A DNA stretch of 64,000 nt from Novosphingobium sp. 9U. Its GTDB lineage: Bacteria; Pseudomonadota; Alphaproteobacteria; Sphingomonadales; Sphingomonadaceae. The stretch covers positions 62,001 to 126,000 of the forward strand of contig NZ_LR732469.1 in assembly GCF_902506425.1 (NCBI RefSeq), given 5' to 3'. The first letter of the stretch is position 1. Every line of letters starts with the position of its first letter. The notes below the pieces were generated by a model that had not been told where the DNA came from, made no database searches, and saw only the letters and a program-made list of their open reading frames with translations. Both the position numbers and the translations under genes were made by a program. Shown one piece after another: positions 16,849-24,759 of this stretch.

Positions 16849-17194
16849 GCCTTCCTGACCGCGGCGATGATCGCTGACTTGCTACTGCAAGCGCAAGTGA
16901 CGGGATCCTAATACGTGAGCAACGGCGCGCCGCATGATCTGCCAGCGACTGTGTGCCCCGCGCATCTCGGCCTCGATTACTCGCCGTCGCCACAATCCTG
17001 CCGCACCGCAGCATGCTGCCCTTCGCAAATGCTCGAGCCGCCAAGAAAAACGCTTGTTCGCCCGCCACTTCCTCCAGTGCACAAATGTCACACCTTCGCC
17101 GCATTGCGGTAAGCTGCTGCAACTCCGCACCCCTCAGCCGCATTACACGGCCTCATCGGCAAGGCCGGTGATGCTTTGAAATCGGAGTTTGAGA
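16849..17194. other. Non-coding interval after the polysaccharide locus
   Basis: About 346 bases without a convincing gene. Short frames on both strands are Cys/Pro/Arg-rich and have no ribosome-binding site. The last part must hold the promoter and leader of the outer-membrane protein gene at 17195, but no clear -35/-10 pair could be picked out. No tRNA or strong hairpin was seen. Confidence 0.6.
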
Positions 17195-17755
17195 ATGAAG
17201 AAGTTTCTGTTCGCTGCGGCCCTCGCTGTGTCGATGCCCGCCGTTGCCGTAGCGCAGGACGCCAGCACCGCGACCGCGCCCGACGGCACGCCCGCTTTCG
17301 GGATCGAGCCCTACGTCGGCGTGCTGGGCGGCTGGCACCAGTTCGACAAGGACAGCGAGTTCGGCAGCCCTCGCGGTGGCCGTATGGACGGCGCCCTGAT
17401 CAGCGGCGTTGCCGGGGTGAACATTCCGCTCGGCCCCGTGTTCGTCGGCGCTGAAGGCAACGCGACCAAGGGCTTTGGCGACATCGATTGGGAATACGGT
17501 GCACGCGGCCGGATCGGTGCCCGCGCCGGCGACAGCGGCATGATCTACGTGTCGGGTGGCTACCAGTGGGTCAACGGCAAGCGCGCCTATGGCGACCACA
17601 GCGACTGGATGTACGGCGTCGGCGTGGAAGTCGGTCCCAAGGACATCGGCCTGGGCGGTATCACCACCAACAGCGGCATCCGTCTGCGTCTGCAGGCCGA
17701 GACCTACGACTTCGACAGCATCCGTCCCATGGCGGGCGTGATCGCGCACTTCTGA
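17195..17755 (+). CDS. Small outer-membrane beta-barrel protein
   Basis: 186 residues. A clear signal peptide (MKKFLFAAALAVSMPAVAVA, cleavage before QDAS) is followed by alternating strands such as IEPYVGVLGGWHQF, GPVFVGAEGNATKGF, YVSGGYQWVNGKRA and GVGVEVGP, ending in VIAHF with the terminal Phe of outer-membrane barrels. Eight strands would fit the length, as in OmpA/OmpX/opacity-type porin-like proteins. GGAG lies 7 bases before ATG 17195; a TTG six bases upstream is ignored. No specific ligand can be named. Confidence 0.75.
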   Translation: MKKFLFAAALAVSMPAVAVAQDASTATAPDGTPAFGIEPYVGVLGGWHQFDKDSEFGSPRGGRMDGALISGVAGVNIPLGPVFVGAEGNATKGFGDIDWEYGARGRIGARAGDSGMIYVSGGYQWVNGKRAYGDHSDWMYGVGVEVGPKDIGLGGITTNSGIRLRLQAETYDFDSIRPMAGVIAHF

Positions 17756-17762
17756 GCGGATC

Positions 17763-17785
17763 GGGGCCGGCCGCTGGTCGGCCCC
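17763..17785 (+). terminator. Hairpin after the outer-membrane protein gene
   Basis: GGGGCCG/CGGCCCC arms (17763-17769 and 17779-17785) with a 9-base loop, 8 bases after the TGA, followed by GCCTTCTT. The T-run is weak, so termination is probable but not certain. Confidence 0.5.
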
Positions 17786-17807
17786 GCCTTCTTGGGAATG
17801 CACAGGA

Positions 17808-17874
17808 CCGAGCTGTCATCCGGGGCGCACCTGCATTCACGCAAGCGAGCCACCGAGACCGGATGACAGTTCGG
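17808..17874. repeat. 16-base inverted repeat between convergent genes
   Basis: CCGAGCTGTCATCCGG at 17808-17823 and CCGGATGACAGTTCGG at 17859-17874 pair with one mismatch around a 35-base loop. A second small hairpin, GGCCTTT/AAAGGCC at 17873-17894, abuts it. The position between two converging genes suggests a transcription stop region for both strands. Confidence 0.5.
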
Positions 17875-17906
17875 CCTTTCTCTTTACAAAGGCCGCAGCG
17901 TCGAGA

Positions 17907-18890
17907 TTACTCCGCCGCCTCCTTCTGCGCTTCGGCAAATTCCTTTTCCTGCAGGTAGCGCTCCGCATCGAGCGCGGCCATGCAGCCGGTTCCAGCCGCC
18001 GTCACCGCCTGCCGGTATGTGTGATCCATGACATCGCCGCATGCGAAGACGCCGGGAATCCTGGTCTTGGGCGTGCCGGGCTCCACTACCAGGTAGCCGC
18101 TCTCGTCCGTGTCGAGCTTGCCTGCGAACAGCGCCGTCGCTGGGGCATGGCCGATCGCGACGAAGGCACCGTCGGTTCCGATCTCGCTCTCTTCGCCGCT
18201 CACCGTGTCGATCACCGCGACGCCGCGCAGTTCGCCGGTGGCGTGATCGCCGACGAAGCGCTCGACCCGCTTGTTCCACACGACCTTCACGTTGGGGTGC
18301 GCGAACAGGCGATCCTGCAGAATCTTCTCGGCCCGCAGCGAATCGCGCCGATGCACGAGCGTCACGTCGTTCGAGTGATTGGTGAGGTACAGCGCCTCTT
18401 CCACCGCGGTATTGCCGCCGCCGATCACCACCACCTTCTTGCCACGATAGAAGAAACCGTCGCACGTGGCGCAGGCGCTGACACCCTTGCCCGACAGCTC
18501 CATCTCGCCCGGCACGCCCAGCCACTTGGCCTGCGCGCCGGTGGCGATCACCAGCGTCTCGCCTTCGTAGATGTCCCCGCCATCGCCGATCGCGCGGAAG
18601 GGCTCGCCGCGGCTCGGACCATCCAGATCGACCGAGACGATCGTGTCCCACAGCATGCGCGTGCCGACATGGACGGCCTGCGCTTCCATCTCCTGCATCA
18701 ACCACGGCCCCTGGATCACGTCGCGAAAGCCGGGATAGTTCTCAACATCGGTGGTGATGGTCAGCTGGCCGCCGGGCTGCAGGCCCTGCACGACGATCGG
18801 CTTCATGCCGGCGCGCGCTCCGTAGATCGCGGCAGACAGGCCAGCCGGGCCGGAGCCGATGATGAGCATGCGGGTGGTATGCGTAGCCAT
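17907..18890 (-). CDS. trxB: Thioredoxin-disulfide reductase
   Basis: 327 residues, the normal length of low-molecular-weight TrxB. It has the FAD-binding GSGPAGLSAAIYGARAG (about 12-28), the redox pair Cys140-Ala-Thr-Cys143 (SACATCDGFFYRG), the NADPH-binding IGGGNTAVEEALYL, HRRDSLRAEKI, and the C-terminal FACGDVMDHTYRQAVTAAG. It reduces thioredoxin with NADPH in the cytoplasm. ATG 18890 is preceded by GGAGG at 7 bases; the 13 codons upstream are rejected for lack of a ribosome-binding site. Confidence 0.97.
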   Translation of the reverse strand: MATHTTRMLIIGSGPAGLSAAIYGARAGMKPIVVQGLQPGGQLTITTDVENYPGFRDVIQGPWLMQEMEAQAVHVGTRMLWDTIVSVDLDGPSRGEPFRAIGDGGDIYEGETLVIATGAQAKWLGVPGEMELSGKGVSACATCDGFFYRGKKVVVIGGGNTAVEEALYLTNHSNDVTLVHRRDSLRAEKILQDRLFAHPNVKVVWNKRVERFVGDHATGELRGVAVIDTVSGEESEIGTDGAFVAIGHAPATALFAGKLDTDESGYLVVEPGTPKTRIPGVFACGDVMDHTYRQAVTAAGTGCMAALDAERYLQEKEFAEAQKEAAE

Positions 18891-19057
18891 GAAAAAACCT
18901 CCGGCTCGCGAGATAGCGATCCGGCCCATGCTTTGCCAATCTTGCGGGCTGCAGGGAATTGTTTGCTGTCCACAACTGCGATTTGCGACGGTCAGGTGGG
19001 CTCGGCCCTATGAACCACTAGGCGGAACCCTCGGCGCCGCCCGGCATTGCATCTGCC

Positions 19058-19852
19058 ATGATCGATAGCGCTTCGCAGAACGCACGCAGCAGCCGCTGGC
19101 CCGCACGGCTGTGGGTGGTACGCCATGGCCAGAGCGCGGGCAACGTCGCCCGCGATGCCGCGCATGCAGAGGGCATGCTCCGCATCGACCTCGACGTGCG
19201 CGACGTGGACGTGCCGCTCTCCGACTTGGGCCAGCGTCAGGCGCAGGCGCTTGGGCGCTGGTTCGCCGACGCTCATGAGGACGATCGTCCCGAGGTCATC
19301 CTATGCAGTCCATATGTGCGCGCCCGCGAGACGGCGCGACTGTTCCGCGATGCCGGCGGGGCAGCTCAGGAAGAGCCGATCTGCGGTGACGAGCGCCTGC
19401 GCGAGAAGGAGTTCGGCATCCTCGACGGCCTGACCACCGCCGGCCTCCTCGCCGACGAGCCACAGCAGGCCGAGTTCCGCCGCCTCCTGGGGAAATTCTA
19501 CCATCGCCCGCCCGGCGGCGAGAGCTGGTGCGACGTGATCTTCCGTTTGCGCTCGCTGCTCGACACCGTTTCGCTCCATTATCATGGCCGGCGCGTGCTG
19601 ATCGTCGCGCACCAGGTGGTGGTGCTCTGCCTGCGCTACATCATCGAGAATCTCAGCGAAGAGGAGATCCTGGCGATCGACGCGCAGGGCGATGTCGCCA
19701 ACTGCTCGGTTACCGAATACGCCTTCGATCCAGGATTCGGCCGGGAGGGCGGCCTAAAGCTGGTGCGCTACAATGCCACTGCTCCGGTGGCCGACGATCC
19801 TTCCGCGCAAGTCACCAGCGAGCCCGACGCCATGGTCGGTGCTCGCGGATGA
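19058..19852 (+). CDS. Histidine phosphatase family protein (phosphoglycerate mutase-like)
   Basis: 264 residues. The catalytic motif VVRHGQSAGN (His at about residue 22) and a second histidine in IVAHQVVVLCLR place it in the branch-1 histidine phosphatases. LCSPYVRARETARLF and DERLREKEFGILDGLT are further family marks. It is probably a broad phosphatase rather than a glycolytic mutase. Its TGA overlaps the ATG of the NAD(P)H-hydrate dehydratase gene, so the two are co-translated. Confidence 0.85.
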   Translation: MIDSASQNARSSRWPARLWVVRHGQSAGNVARDAAHAEGMLRIDLDVRDVDVPLSDLGQRQAQALGRWFADAHEDDRPEVILCSPYVRARETARLFRDAGGAAQEEPICGDERLREKEFGILDGLTTAGLLADEPQQAEFRRLLGKFYHRPPGGESWCDVIFRLRSLLDTVSLHYHGRRVLIVAHQVVVLCLRYIIENLSEEEILAIDAQGDVANCSVTEYAFDPGFGREGGLKLVRYNATAPVADDPSAQVTSEPDAMVGARG

Positions 19853-20730
19853 CGCCGCTCGACGACCAGTGGCTTGCCGATCATCCGCTGCCCGGGATCG
19901 AGCACGACACCGACAAGAACAAGCGCGGGCGCCTGCTGATCGCCGGCGGATCGGAGATCGTGCCGGGCGCGCTGCTGCTATCGGGCGAGGCCGGCTATCG
20001 TGCCGGTGCCGGCAAAGTGCAGCTCGCCCTGCCCGCCTCGGCCGCCACTGGGGTCGGCATCAGCATGCCGGAGGCAGCGGTCTTCCCGCTTCCGGTCAAC
20101 GCTCAGGGCGAACTGGGACCCTCACCGGAAAAGCTGGGAGAACTGATCGGTCGCTGCGATGCCCTGGTCCTCGGGCCCGGTATGGGCAACGGATCCAACG
20201 TGCACGCGCTGATCGAGGCCGTGCTCGAGCACAAGGACGCGGGAGTTGCGCTCCTGCTCGATGCTGCAGCGATCGTTGCGGCGCCCGACTTCGCCGATGC
20301 CTTGCGCGGGTGGAGCGGTCCCTTGGTCCTCACTCCACATCCCGGTGAGATGGCCGGGCTGATGAAGTGCGAGGCCGAAGAGGTCTGCGACGAGATGGCG
20401 GCGCAGGCGGCGGAACGCTTCGATGCGACGGTGCTGCTGAAGGGTCCCCGCACCGTGGTGGCGACCAGCGGCGGCCCAGTGCTGCAGTTCCACGGCGGTG
20501 GTCCCGGTATGGCGACGGGCGGCTCGGGCGATGTGCTCGCCGGCGTGATCGGCGGCTTGCTAGCGCGCGGGGCCGACGCCCAAGTGGCTGCGGCCTGGGG
20601 CGTGTGGGCACATGGTGAATCCGGGCGCATTCTGGCCCGCAGCGTGGCGCCGATCGGCTTCCTCGCGCGCGAGTTGCTGCCGGCGATCCCCGCCTTGCTC
20701 TACGCGCGAGAACCACAGCAGGAGAGCTGA
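19849..20730 (+). CDS. nnrD: ADP-dependent NAD(P)H-hydrate dehydratase
   Basis: 293 residues. It has a ribokinase-like fold with KRGRLLIAGGSEIVPGALLLSG near the N-terminus, LVLGPGMG, VLTPHPGEMAGLM, VLLKGPRTVV and the nucleotide/catalytic GMATGGSGDVLAGVIGGLLARG. It repairs hydrated NAD(P)H using ADP. Unlike E. coli Nnr, the epimerase (NnrE) domain is not fused; this is a stand-alone dehydratase. ATG 19849 overlaps the phosphatase stop by four bases (ATGA). Confidence 0.9.
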   Translation: MTPLDDQWLADHPLPGIEHDTDKNKRGRLLIAGGSEIVPGALLLSGEAGYRAGAGKVQLALPASAATGVGISMPEAAVFPLPVNAQGELGPSPEKLGELIGRCDALVLGPGMGNGSNVHALIEAVLEHKDAGVALLLDAAAIVAAPDFADALRGWSGPLVLTPHPGEMAGLMKCEAEEVCDEMAAQAAERFDATVLLKGPRTVVATSGGPVLQFHGGGPGMATGGSGDVLAGVIGGLLARGADAQVAAAWGVWAHGESGRILARSVAPIGFLARELLPAIPALLYAREPQQES

Positions 20731-20743
20731 ACCCGGCTGCGGG

Positions 20744-21793
20744 TCAGGTTACGCGCAGGCGCCTGGCCATGGTCTCGTCATCCATCATTCGGGTGCCGCG
20801 CAAGTGGCTGAGGCGCACGCCGGTGCAGGTCATCTTGAAGTGGGTGAAATCCTCGTACCACTCCAGCCCGGCCGACGACTTGCCCGAGACCTGCTCCCAC
20901 AGGGCCACGGTCTCGTCATGCGAGCCCATGCCTTCGAGCGGCGCGCCATGGGTCGAGTTGGGGCCGTGCATGGTCTCGGCGATCACGCAGAACCACGCAA
21001 GGTCGTGCAGCGCGCCGCCAAGCGAAGGTTGCTCCCAATCCATCACTGCCACGACCTTGCAATCATCGCCGAACATCATGTTGCCGATCCGCGCGTCCCC
21101 CCAAACGAGGCCATCGGGCTGGTGCTCGGGCCACTCGGACTTGAGCCGCGCCAAGCCCGCACGCAGGATCGGCTGCGGTTCCACGTCTTCCAGCCAGTCC
21201 ACGAAGCGGGTGTACTTGTCCCACTCCTGCGCCAGACCGCGGCGGGCATGCTCCGGCCCTTCAAGGAAGCCGAAGCCTTCGGTTGAGACCGTCTGGATCA
21301 GCGCCAGTTGCGTTACCGCATCGTGCCACAACGTCCGGCGCTGCTCGGGGCTGAGCTCAGTCATCCAGCCGCTGCGCGCGTAAGGGGGAATGCTGACGGG
21401 AACGCGGCCCTGCTTCTTCTCCATCACGAAGAACGGCTTGCCCAGCACGGCCGGATCGGCCTCGAACCACAGCGGCTCGGCGACACGGACGCGGCCGTCC
21501 TCGTGCAGCGCCTTCATGATGCGGTACTGCTCGTCGAACAGATTGTCGGGGAAGACGGTGAACTTCTCGGGCTTGATGCGCACGACGCAGCCCTTCACCC
21601 GCTCAATGCCGCCTTCGGCCCAATGCGCATCGAACAAGATCGTCTCGTGCGACTGACCGGCTCCGCGCGGATAGGCGAAGTTGTCGAGGCGAAGATCGCG
21701 CGCTTGCGGCAGCTTGCGTCCGAGCCAGTCCCGCAGGTCGCGCGAGAGATCCTCCAGATCACGGGTTTCCGGCGCTACGATCACATCGGACAT
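20744..21793 (-). CDS. APH-family phosphotransferase (ACAD10-like)
   Basis: 349 residues. The kinase-like fold is marked by GGIERVKGCVVRIKPEK, FFVMEKKQG, the catalytic-loop variant LVWGDARIGNMMF (Trp where HGD has His; Asp and Asn kept) and the metal-binding VVAVMDWEQPSLGGALHDLAWF. The family includes proteins that phosphorylate hydroxyacyl-CoA or related acyl substrates, sometimes beside acyl-CoA metabolism genes. Here an IclR regulator and an acyl-CoA ligase follow. ATG 21793 (MSDVIVAPETRDLEDL) is the family-like start. A perfect 16-base palindrome lies 25 bases upstream. Confidence 0.82.
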   Translation of the reverse strand: MSDVIVAPETRDLEDLSRDLRDWLGRKLPQARDLRLDNFAYPRGAGQSHETILFDAHWAEGGIERVKGCVVRIKPEKFTVFPDNLFDEQYRIMKALHEDGRVRVAEPLWFEADPAVLGKPFFVMEKKQGRVPVSIPPYARSGWMTELSPEQRRTLWHDAVTQLALIQTVSTEGFGFLEGPEHARRGLAQEWDKYTRFVDWLEDVEPQPILRAGLARLKSEWPEHQPDGLVWGDARIGNMMFGDDCKVVAVMDWEQPSLGGALHDLAWFCVIAETMHGPNSTHGAPLEGMGSHDETVALWEQVSGKSSAGLEWYEDFTHFKMTCTGVRLSHLRGTRMMDDETMARRLRVT

Positions 21794-21817
21794 GCGGCAC
21801 TCCCAACCTGCGCATCT

Positions 21818-21833
21818 ATTCGCTATAGCGAAT
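21818..21833. promoter_or_regulatory. Candidate IclR operator upstream of the phosphotransferase gene
   Basis: ATTCGCTATAGCGAAT is a perfect 16-base palindrome 25 bases upstream of the phosphotransferase ATG. A 13/16 match (TTTCGCTATTTCGAAT) lies just upstream of the iclR gene itself at 22774-22789, which suggests one regulator binds both. Confidence 0.6.
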
Positions 21834-21912
21834 TTCTTTTCGGCAGTATGATCGGGATACGTTGCAGCCTCTCGCGGGTCAACCCGGCGCGAGAGTTCTT
21901 CGGCCAGCGATG

Positions 21913-22767
21913 TCAGTCTTCGCTGTCGACCGATCGTCCGGACAGAAAGTCGGAGACGCGCTGACAGGCAGCGCTCAGGCGCTTGCCGGCCACTTGCAGT
22001 TGGGCGCCGCTCTGCGCGTCGTGGAAGCCCGCCATCAACAGCGCGATCGTGACCTTGCCGCGCGCGTCGTAGATCGGCGCCATGATCGCCGCGAGCGGAT
22101 AGCGAGTCCCATCCTCCACCTGCAGCAGCGGGATCACCGGCGGATCGTCCCGTGCGGTCCGCAGCGGGGAGGACACGTTCTCGAACGACGGCTCCACGCC
22201 CGGTCGGCGCACCAGACCGATATAGCCATGCTCGCGCGTGAACTCGATGCCCGCCGCCAGCAAGTCGCTGCGCTCCTGGGTGGCGTCCGGGATGTTGCGC
22301 TCGAGCCAAGCAGTGGCGTCCTTGGGTGCGCGCGCGAAGAAAACAGGGGCTTGCGCCATCGTCAACGGCATGCGGGTGCCCAGCGGCACCGGGTAGCCGA
22401 CGTGGTGCGCGCTGGTCGCCCGCTCGCGCAAGTGCATCATGTCGCCTTCGAGGAAGTAGGCACCGCAGATCACGTCGAAGTCATCGGCGATCGCGCGCAT
22501 CTCGGGCTGGGCGACCTGCAGCGGCGAGAAGTGATCCGCCGCCGTGCGCCCGATCGCTGCCAGCGCCGGGCCCAGGACGTAAGTCTTGTCTCCAGTGCGA
22601 TAGAGATAACCGACATCGACCAGGCCGGTCAGCAAGGCGTGGCAAGTCGCACGGCTGAGCTTGAGCGCGCGGACAAGGTCGGTCAAAGCGAAGGCTTGCC
22701 CCGGATGGTCGGCAATGAAGTTCAGGATGGCGGCGACGCGGCGCACACCCGGAGAAGACCGCGACAT
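21913..22767 (-). CDS. IclR-family transcriptional regulator
   Basis: 284 residues. The N-terminal winged helix-turn-helix (VRRVAAILNFIADHPGQAFALTDLVRALKLSRATCHALLTGLVDVGYLYR, about 8-57) is followed by the IclR effector domain (VGYPVPLGTRMPLTMAQAPVFFA; IYDARGKVTIALLMAG). It lies between an APH-like phosphotransferase and an acyl-CoA ligase, all on the minus strand, and probably controls both in response to an aromatic or acyl metabolite. A candidate autoregulatory site lies 7 bases upstream of the ATG. Confidence 0.88.
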   Translation of the reverse strand: MSRSSPGVRRVAAILNFIADHPGQAFALTDLVRALKLSRATCHALLTGLVDVGYLYRTGDKTYVLGPALAAIGRTAADHFSPLQVAQPEMRAIADDFDVICGAYFLEGDMMHLRERATSAHHVGYPVPLGTRMPLTMAQAPVFFARAPKDATAWLERNIPDATQERSDLLAAGIEFTREHGYIGLVRRPGVEPSFENVSSPLRTARDDPPVIPLLQVEDGTRYPLAAIMAPIYDARGKVTIALLMAGFHDAQSGAQLQVAGKRLSAACQRVSDFLSGRSVDSED

Positions 22768-22773
22768 ACAAAC

Positions 22774-22789
22774 TTTCGCTATTTCGAAT
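22774..22789. promoter_or_regulatory. Candidate IclR autoregulatory site
   Basis: TTTCGCTATTTCGAAT matches 13 of 16 positions of the perfect palindrome at 21818-21833 and sits 7 bases before the iclR start codon, a position suited to autorepression. Confidence 0.5.
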
Positions 22790-22898
22790 TCAGCGGGTAT
22801 GTCGTTGTGTGGCGCGCGTCAATAGCACGGAGTCCCCGCCTGGGGATCGGTGCCACGAGCGACAACTGTGCGCTTGCCACCAGCTGGCAGAGCAGAAG

Positions 22899-24458
22899 CT
22901 AAACCGCCCTACCCAGCCGCTGCGCCAGCATCGCTGCGATCTCGCGCCGGGCGATCTTGTTGCTGTGGAGCAGCGGCACTTCCTCGCGCGTGAAGGCGAC
23001 GTAGGCGCGCGGCACCTTGTAGCCCGACAGGCGCTTGCGCAGTTCCGCCTCGATCGCCGAGAAGTCGAGCTCGGCGCCGTCACGCGGGACCACTGCGGCC
23101 ACCAGCAGTTGGCCGCGCTCCTGGTCGGGCAGGCCGAGCACGAAGGCGCTGTGCACGCCCTCCAGCGTTTGCATCTCCATCTCGACTTCAGCGGGCGAGA
23201 CGTTGGACCCCATGGTCTTGATCATGTCGCCGCTGCGGCCGACGAAGTGGATGCGCCGGCCCTCCGGCCGCTCCTCGACCAGGCACATGTCGCCGGTCTT
23301 GATGTAGCCATCGGCGGTGTAGTAGCCCGCCTTCTCCAGCTTGTGCAGGCCGGTAGCGACGGGATATCCGCGCAGCTGCATCTCGCCGACCTGGCCGTCC
23401 CCGACCTGCTGGTCCTGCTCGTCGGCGATGCGCACGTCGTAGCCCGGCGCAAAATGGTCCATCGGCGCACAGACAGGGTAACCGGGCGCGCGGAACTCGT
23501 CGCCGTGGGAATAGGGTCCCAATGTCTCGCTCATGCCCAGGCCCCACCAGGGCTTGGGCGCCCTGGACAGCAGCGCCAGGTCATCGTCCGACAGCACTGA
23601 CCCGAAAGCCATCCGGCTGTTGCTCATAGTGCGCTCGGCACAGACGGTGACCGCGCCCGCCTCCCAGTTGGGCACCAGCCACATCATCAGCCCGCCGACC
23701 CAGAACATCGGCATCATCGCCTGCTTTTCCTGACCTTTCTCCAGCGCGAACATGCCCTTGAGGTAGTGGCTGCGGAACAGCACCGGGCCGTGGTTGTGCT
23801 TGACGCCCTTGGGCAGCGCCATCGAGCCGGACGTGTAGATCTCGACGATCTGGTCGGATGTGTGCACCTCGCTCTCGACCCCGCGCAGGAAGTCGTCGTC
23901 GATCGCCGCACCCGCCTCGGTCAGGAAGTCGAGGCTGCGGAATGTCGGCGGGAGGTTCTCGCCATGCGAGATGATCCAGCGCAGATAAGGCACCTTGGCG
24001 ATGCGCAAGTCCGGATCGGTGCCGGTGGCGAGTTCAGGCAGCGCCTCGCAAAGCCGCTCGACGTAGTCCTTGCCCAGCAGTTCGCGCTGCACATAGAGGC
24101 CGTGAACGTCCGACTGGCGCAGCACGCGCACCAGTTCATTGGCGCGGATCAGGGTGCTGATCGGGATGGCGATAGCGCCGATCCGCGCGGCGGCGGCGAA
24201 CCACACGGCGAAGCGCGGACCGTTGCCGCAGATAAAGCCGATGCGGCTGCCCTTGCCCACTCCGCGCGCCAGCAAGCCGCGCGCGATCTGAGCCGACTGC
24301 GCGTCGAGTTCGGCGAAGCTGGCGGACTCATCGGGGATCGAGGCGTCGCGCAGCACGATGGCCGGCGCATCGCCGTAGGCCGCGGCGGCTGCGCGGATCA
24401 GTTGCGGGAACGTGGTCGCCTGGTGCGGGTCGTTCGGCACGGCGGGCTCCTGGCTCAC
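22899..24458 (-). CDS. Acyl-CoA synthetase (AMP-forming), IclR-linked
   Basis: 519 residues. The P-loop reads EIYTSGSMALPKGVKHNHG (about 208-226), with Met-Ala in place of the usual Thr-Gly/Glu. Later motifs are GLGMSETLGPYSHGDE, GYIKTGDMCLVEERPEGRRIHFVGRSGDMIKTMGSNVSPAEVE and the C-terminal lysine in LLHSNKIARREI. It activates an unidentified carboxylic acid with ATP and CoA. Half-sites resembling the IclR palindrome (TTTCGACTATTCGCC at about 24569 and ATATCGAATAG at about 24603) lie upstream, so it may belong to the same regulon as the phosphotransferase. Confidence 0.85.
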   Translation of the reverse strand: MSQEPAVPNDPHQATTFPQLIRAAAAAYGDAPAIVLRDASIPDESASFAELDAQSAQIARGLLARGVGKGSRIGFICGNGPRFAVWFAAAARIGAIAIPISTLIRANELVRVLRQSDVHGLYVQRELLGKDYVERLCEALPELATGTDPDLRIAKVPYLRWIISHGENLPPTFRSLDFLTEAGAAIDDDFLRGVESEVHTSDQIVEIYTSGSMALPKGVKHNHGPVLFRSHYLKGMFALEKGQEKQAMMPMFWVGGLMMWLVPNWEAGAVTVCAERTMSNSRMAFGSVLSDDDLALLSRAPKPWWGLGMSETLGPYSHGDEFRAPGYPVCAPMDHFAPGYDVRIADEQDQQVGDGQVGEMQLRGYPVATGLHKLEKAGYYTADGYIKTGDMCLVEERPEGRRIHFVGRSGDMIKTMGSNVSPAEVEMEMQTLEGVHSAFVLGLPDQERGQLLVAAVVPRDGAELDFSAIEAELRKRLSGYKVPRAYVAFTREEVPLLHSNKIARREIAAMLAQRLGRAV

Positions 24459-24616
24459 GTTGGGCTTCCTCTCATGTTCTCTATCGACACGTGTTTAGTC
24501 CAGTTGCAGCAGTGCGTGAACCCGCAGGATGGCGCGCGAGGTTTGCTGGAACCGAGTGCGAGGACTAGTTTCGACTATTCGCCTGTGCAAACGATTTGTC
24601 ACGATATCGAATAGAT

Positions 24617-24754
24617 GTCCTCCCCGGTGCGGGAGGGGGACCGGCGCCGCAGGCGCTGGTGGAGGGGAGTCTCGCCAGCGCGTGAGGTTCGTTGAGGGGG
24701 CGACTCCCCTCCGTCGCGCACTGCGTGCGCGCCACCTCCCCGGCCCGGGCAGGT
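24617..24754. repeat. Long palindromic intergenic repeat, copy 1
   Basis: About 138 bases beginning TGTCCTCCCCGGTGCGGGAG and ending CTCCCCGGCCCGGGCAGGT, with an internal GGTGGAGGGGAGT...CTCCCCTCC inverted pair. The same overall design (outer CCTCCCC arms, inner TGGAGGGG/CCCCTCCA arms) recurs at 36070-36208 and 61904-62048. It is a BIME/REPIN- or MITE-like element. The rest of the 24459-24759 gap holds only upstream sequence of the ligase gene. Confidence 0.7.
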
Positions 24755-24759
24755 CAGGT

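Noticed and set aside
16915..17179. Several short frames in the gap before the outer-membrane protein gene
   Set aside because: Cys/Pro/Arg-rich, mutually overlapping, no ribosome-binding site and no recognisable feature.
24617..24754. Possible CRISPR array or tRNA-like cluster in the GC-rich repeat
   Set aside because: No regular short repeats with spacers and no cloverleaf; the structure is a nested palindrome found singly at three places.
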